Shown: piece after piece, positions 60,584-64,000 of the stretch
How the letters are laid out: each line of letters begins with the position of its first letter
Position numbering within the stretch: position 1 is the stretch's first letter
DNA from: Chamaecrista fasciculata
Lineage: Eukaryota; Streptophyta; Magnoliopsida; Fabales; Fabaceae
Length of the DNA stretch: 64,000 bases
Assembly: GCA_003254925.1 (NCBI GenBank)
Contig: QANZ01013120.1
Coordinates: 88,887-152,886, forward strand
Direction: 5' to 3'
The notes under the pieces: generated by a model
What the model saw: the letters and a program-made list of their open reading frames with translations, nothing else
The model's database searches: none
Told to the model about the DNA's origin: nothing
Made by a program: the position numbers and the translations under genes

Positions 60584-60672
60584 AATGAGCTTTGGCCTGG
60601 CGATTTTGGAGGCCTCCCCAAAATTCAAGGATTCACATTTGAATCCTGGTTGGGGACAGATTTTCTTTTTTT
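60584..60672 (+). mobile_element. tRNA-derived SINE-like fragment
   Basis: GAGCTTTGGCCTGGCGA resembles a box A region and CATTTGAATCCTGG a box B, 40 bases apart, followed by a T-rich end. The two boxes and spacing suggest a short or degraded SINE rather than a functional tRNA, since no cloverleaf closes. Confidence 0.45.
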
Positions 60673-60793
60673 GGTTTCTTACAAATATCCTCTACTGAAA
60701 ACAATCCTATTTAAGACGCTATTGAATATTAATGTAGACACCTATTTTAGCAGAAATTCAAACTTGAATTTACCACAATATCCTTTGGCGTTT

Positions 60794-63762
60794 TCAAAGC
60801 CTATAACCATGCAAGTGCTTTGCCCATCTTCTAGCCATGTGTGGATCATGAAAATCCCAGCTTTGAACACAGCTGGATCTACCACCACCAGAGTTCATTA
60901 CACTGTCTCCTCTCTCCAAATCTTCTTCTTCAGCTTCAGCAACAATACCTTCACTATCTCTATCTTCTTCAACGTCCAAAACAATTTCCCCACTCCTTAT
61001 GGCACACTCATCAACTCCACCTTCAAGTTCAACGTATCTGTATTCTACATGTACATGTTTGCAATCACCCACTTCTAGTAGAATCCTTTCTTCACCTCTT
61101 AGCTCTCCAATCCATATAACCCTGCCACTCCCGGTGTCCTCGCTGTCACCACGTATTCTCAGCTGGATTTCTCCCACATTGCCTCCTAGCATCTTGGCCA
61201 AGAACTCCTCAAACTCATTCATAATGAATCCGTTGGAAGCGCCAAAGCTGAATCCTATGTGAAAGTGATGAATTGGTGTTGGTGGTAGCTCAAAGCTAAT
61301 GGCATAGTATGGTATGGTGGGATTATCTGATAAATACAGGATACGTGACTCTGGATTTCTGTGCATGCGATCTTCCAGTATTTTGATTCCTTTCTTCAAA
61401 CCTTCAGTGGAATCTGCTTGCCGCATGTAATTTATGCGGTCAATGACTTGCAGGGCAGTGCGCTTCCCGTATGATGTCATGCGTCTTAAGGGGAAGACAC
61501 GAGGGGCTGCAGCTAAGGTGTATGTGACAATGGCCAAGCGATCAACGTGTCTGAGAGAGAAAACCACCACAGCCATTGCTTGTTTGAGGAGCCTTAGGTT
61601 TGATCCATTGGTGTTAGCAACTAAAACCAAGTCAGTTGCTCGTATACGAGCTTGCTTAACTGAAACATAAGCTCTCTTTGAGGTGGGACTAATGTTATAG
61701 AGAGGTATAGACTGTGACAATGACGAGGAGCTACAGGTCAAAGGATGAAGGGATGGATGGCATAGCGATAGGGTAGGCTTAGTCATTTGCAAAGCCGCAT
61801 AGTTACTTGCGGGAGCACTAGGTGGAAGAGGTACTAGAGAAAAACACAGCTTGGGAGAGTCAGGTGTGTTATCAGGTTCAATGGGGTCATCATTATCATA
61901 GCGAACAGAGTGCAAAAGGGAGCGGCGATGAACACGGAAGGTTGCAATAGAATCATCAAGGATTTGCAGGATGGGATCACTTTGGGAGCAAGGAGTGGAA
62001 GAACTGCAAAGGAACTTGTTCAGTTTGCGAGGAAGCTGGGTCCAATGAGCGCGGCAAACAGGGCAAGTGACATTTCCATGCCGGACATTGGAAGTGATGC
62101 ACGCAAAATGGAAAGCATGAGAGCACTGAGCAGTGAATATAGCTTGGCCTGGGCTGCTGCCTTTGCTGTGGTAACTCAGAGGATCTAAACATATTGCACA
62201 CATATTCTGCAATTAAAATGACTTTTTTAGTTAAAGTTATCAAAAGAAAGTCTTGACAGGAATACTAATTAGAGTTATCAAAAGAAAGTCTTGGCAGGAA
62301 TACTAAATTAGAGTTATCAAAAGAAAGTCTTGGCAGGAATACCAAGTTACAAACACATTCATGACTGAGAAAGAGGCTTTGTTAAGTGTTAACTACATAC
62401 TGATATCTAATTCTGGAATTAATGAATTAAAGGAATGAAAATTCAGCTATCAAACATGAATGATTTTACTTAAATCCAAAAGTTATGAAAACTCATCCAT
62501 TGAATTTAAACAATTTCCCCAAACTTAAATACAAAAATGAATCATTCCGCAATGCTGATTTTACTTTTTAGTTTTCTCTACTTGAAATACAAGAACGGAT
62601 ATAGTGAAATTTTTTCGGTGGGAAAAAAATTGAGATTGAGCACTCAAGTGGGCAACAGATTATGTGCAACAAAAGAGTTCACTCCTTTAATCAGGATTCA
62701 GGAAGCAGTTGAATGTGAGTGTAAAGGAAAGGATTCACAATAGGAGAAGACAATTATGAATGTTGCATGCTATAGCGGGTAAAATTCCTATAGGGGGATG
62801 CATTATAATGAATTGATTCTTGACTTCACCAATGCGCCATGTGCAGAGGCATTCACATGCTATAATCCTCCATTCAATTCGTTTGGTGTTTATAATAAAT
62901 TCTAGTACATGATTGAATGCTTCATAATTCATGAAGCACCATGAAGCACCACATCAATAAATAAAAGAAAGAAAATAAAAAGGGAATACAAGACCTCCAA
63001 GATGGGCCAAACGTTGAGAGTGGAGTCTCATTAGATTGTGAAGTGCCAGAAAAGGCAATTGTAGAATGCACATTCGAAACCCAATAAAGAATGAAGCAGC
63101 AAAATGTGATAAAGCCTTTAAATCCCTTTTGAATGCCTTAATAACAACACCAAGTAATCTCAGTAGAGAGCTAACCATAACTAAATTACCAAAAACAGGA
63201 ATTTAAGTTTGGATTGTTTTAGGATACATGAAGATTGAAGACTATCTTACTCTTACCTTGGTAGAGAGCTCATTGTCATTGTTCTTAGTGGTGATACTGC
63301 AATCTGCTTCTTCTATCACCTCTCCTGAGGAATCCATAGTTGCAGATGGAGATGCGGATGAGGAATTAGAGATCTGCAAACATCCACAAAAGTAGAGACT
63401 GTCTCAGACCCAACTCTTTATATCCTCATAAATACCGTTTCAAAAGAAGAACATTGAAATCAATTGCAGAGCAATTTAAGAGGAAACTGGAAACATGACG
63501 AAAAAAAACTCATAGCAGGTCCTAATGAACCCACTATCAGAAAAACACGCATAAATTTAGACGAAGAAATACAAAGGAGGGTCTCAATTCGAAAAACGGA
63601 AAGGCAATGCAAGAATCGTACGGAGGCGGATGAATCGTTTGTCCTGGAGAAGGAAGGACAGGCGTATTGGGCTGCTGCAAGAGCCAGCTTTCTGGCAGCT
63701 TCTCTGAGCTTGGACGTGGGTCTTCTTCGTGTTGCAGGAACATGTGCTTCTTCTTCCACCAT
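60794..63762 (-). CDS. WAV3-family E3 ubiquitin ligase (RING-H2 plus vWA-like)
   Basis: Exons 63762-63622, 63373-63257 and 62206-60794 on the minus strand are GT-AG, phase 0, giving 556 residues. The N-terminus is basic (KLREAARKLALAAAQYA). The RING-H2 finger spans 89-137 with all eight ligands (C89, C92, C114, H116, H119, C122, C134, C137) in CAICLDPL, CSHAFHFAC and CPVCRAHW. A von Willebrand A-like domain follows from about 271, with LRLLKQAMAVVVFSLRHVDRL. The end MARRWAKHLHGYRL is the family's conserved terminus. WAV3 and WAVH proteins are E3 ligases affecting root gravitropism in Arabidopsis. The metal site of the vWA domain appears lost. Intron 2 carries a minisatellite beside its acceptor. 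Confidence 0.88.
62233..62345 (+). repeat. minisatellite, three units of about 38-39 bp
   Basis: Three tandem copies built on AGTTATCAAAAGAAAGTCTT followed by GGCAGGAATACTAAATTAG, nearly identical to each other. The array ends 27 bases from exon 3 of the E3 ligase gene, in the last part of intron 2 in transcript direction. Confidence 0.9.
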
Positions 63763-64000
63763 TTTGTGTGTGTGTGGAGACAAAACGCTCTGAAAAATTC
63801 TGCAAAATGGGGAGTGGTGGAGGAAGTGTGTGTAGTGAGTGGGTGTTTGCTTTTTATGCAAGTCCCACAGTCATCATTCATACTTCTTCCTTCGTTTCGG
63901 TTTCGTATACCCACCACACTCACACTCCACGATACATCTACACGCGCTATTCTATCACTCTCTCTCTCTCTAGGGATCTCTAAGTTTTTTTTTTTTTTTT
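63763..64000 (-). promoter_or_regulatory. 5' UTR and proximal promoter of the E3 ligase gene
   Basis: Upstream of the start codon the minus strand carries long ACACA and GAGAGA stretches (CTCTCTCTCTCTCT at 63957-63972 on the plus strand). The window ends in a poly-T run. No certain TATA box or start site. Confidence 0.35.

Larger units (their letters stand above)
58691..60793. other. intergenic region before the E3 ligase gene
   Basis: AT-rich DNA with a Helitron-like element (59238-59603) and a SINE-like fragment (60584-60672). The frame at 59876-60172 on the minus strand has no recognisable features. No gene supported. Confidence 0.5.

Noticed and set aside
61434-62188. Plus-strand open frames within the E3 ligase exon
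   Set aside because: Antisense shadows of the 471-codon minus-strand exon with RING and vWA motifs.
1-64000. Defence island, CRISPR array, biosynthetic cluster or viral insertion
   Set aside because: No spaced direct repeats, no viral or clustered metabolic genes; only ordinary plant genes and transposable elements.

Overview
The window is nuclear DNA from a flowering plant, almost certainly a eudicot and probably a rosid. It is AT-rich, the genes are split by GT-AG introns (two are best read as GC-AG), their products match plant families, and the spaces between them are full of plant MITEs, SINEs and LINE remnants. I see no operons, CRISPR arrays, true tRNA or rRNA genes, or viral genes. 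Two runs of N (18029-18136 and 33848-33935) and a single N inside a poly-A run (47600) mark assembly gaps.

Layout. 1-900: last two coding exons of an unrecognised plus-strand gene. 900-4800: repeats, including a Mutator-like MITE with a 10-bp target duplication lying between two copies of one SINE family. 4821-8130 (+): CWC25, a spliceosome factor. 10828-12852 (+): a secreted nepenthesin-type aspartic protease. 15763-16785 (+): an unknown protein with an MGCISSK acylation signal. 18382-22981 (-): a WD40 protein in nine coding exons. 23.8-27.8 kb: LINE 3' end and other repeats. 27852-31167 (+): a plastid-type SixA-like histidine phosphatase. 31.2-36.6 kb: nested DNA transposons. 36656-43066 (+): a 13-exon alpha/beta hydrolase. 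44070-47474 (-): PHL7-type MYB-CC factor. 49.5-54 kb: SINE and old repeats. 54179-58211 (-): a second, divergent MYB-CC factor with a reverse-transcriptase fossil in intron 1. 58.7-60.8 kb: a Helitron-like element and repeats. 60794-63762 (-): a WAV3-family RING-H2/vWA E3 ligase.

The genes share no pathway. The two MYB-CC genes are the only functionally related neighbours; that family includes the phosphate-starvation regulators PHR1 and PHL. Exon limits were read from splice consensus and checked for reading phase across every junction, giving predicted proteins of 426, 461, 340, 445, 234, 508, 336, 325 and 556 residues. No transcript evidence was available. I did not find a convincing new biological system. 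The most useful observations are the element structures with visible target duplications, both assembly gaps falling in one palindromic element family, two GC-AG introns, a minisatellite next to a splice acceptor, the MYB-CC pair and an E3 ligase whose vWA metal site looks lost.
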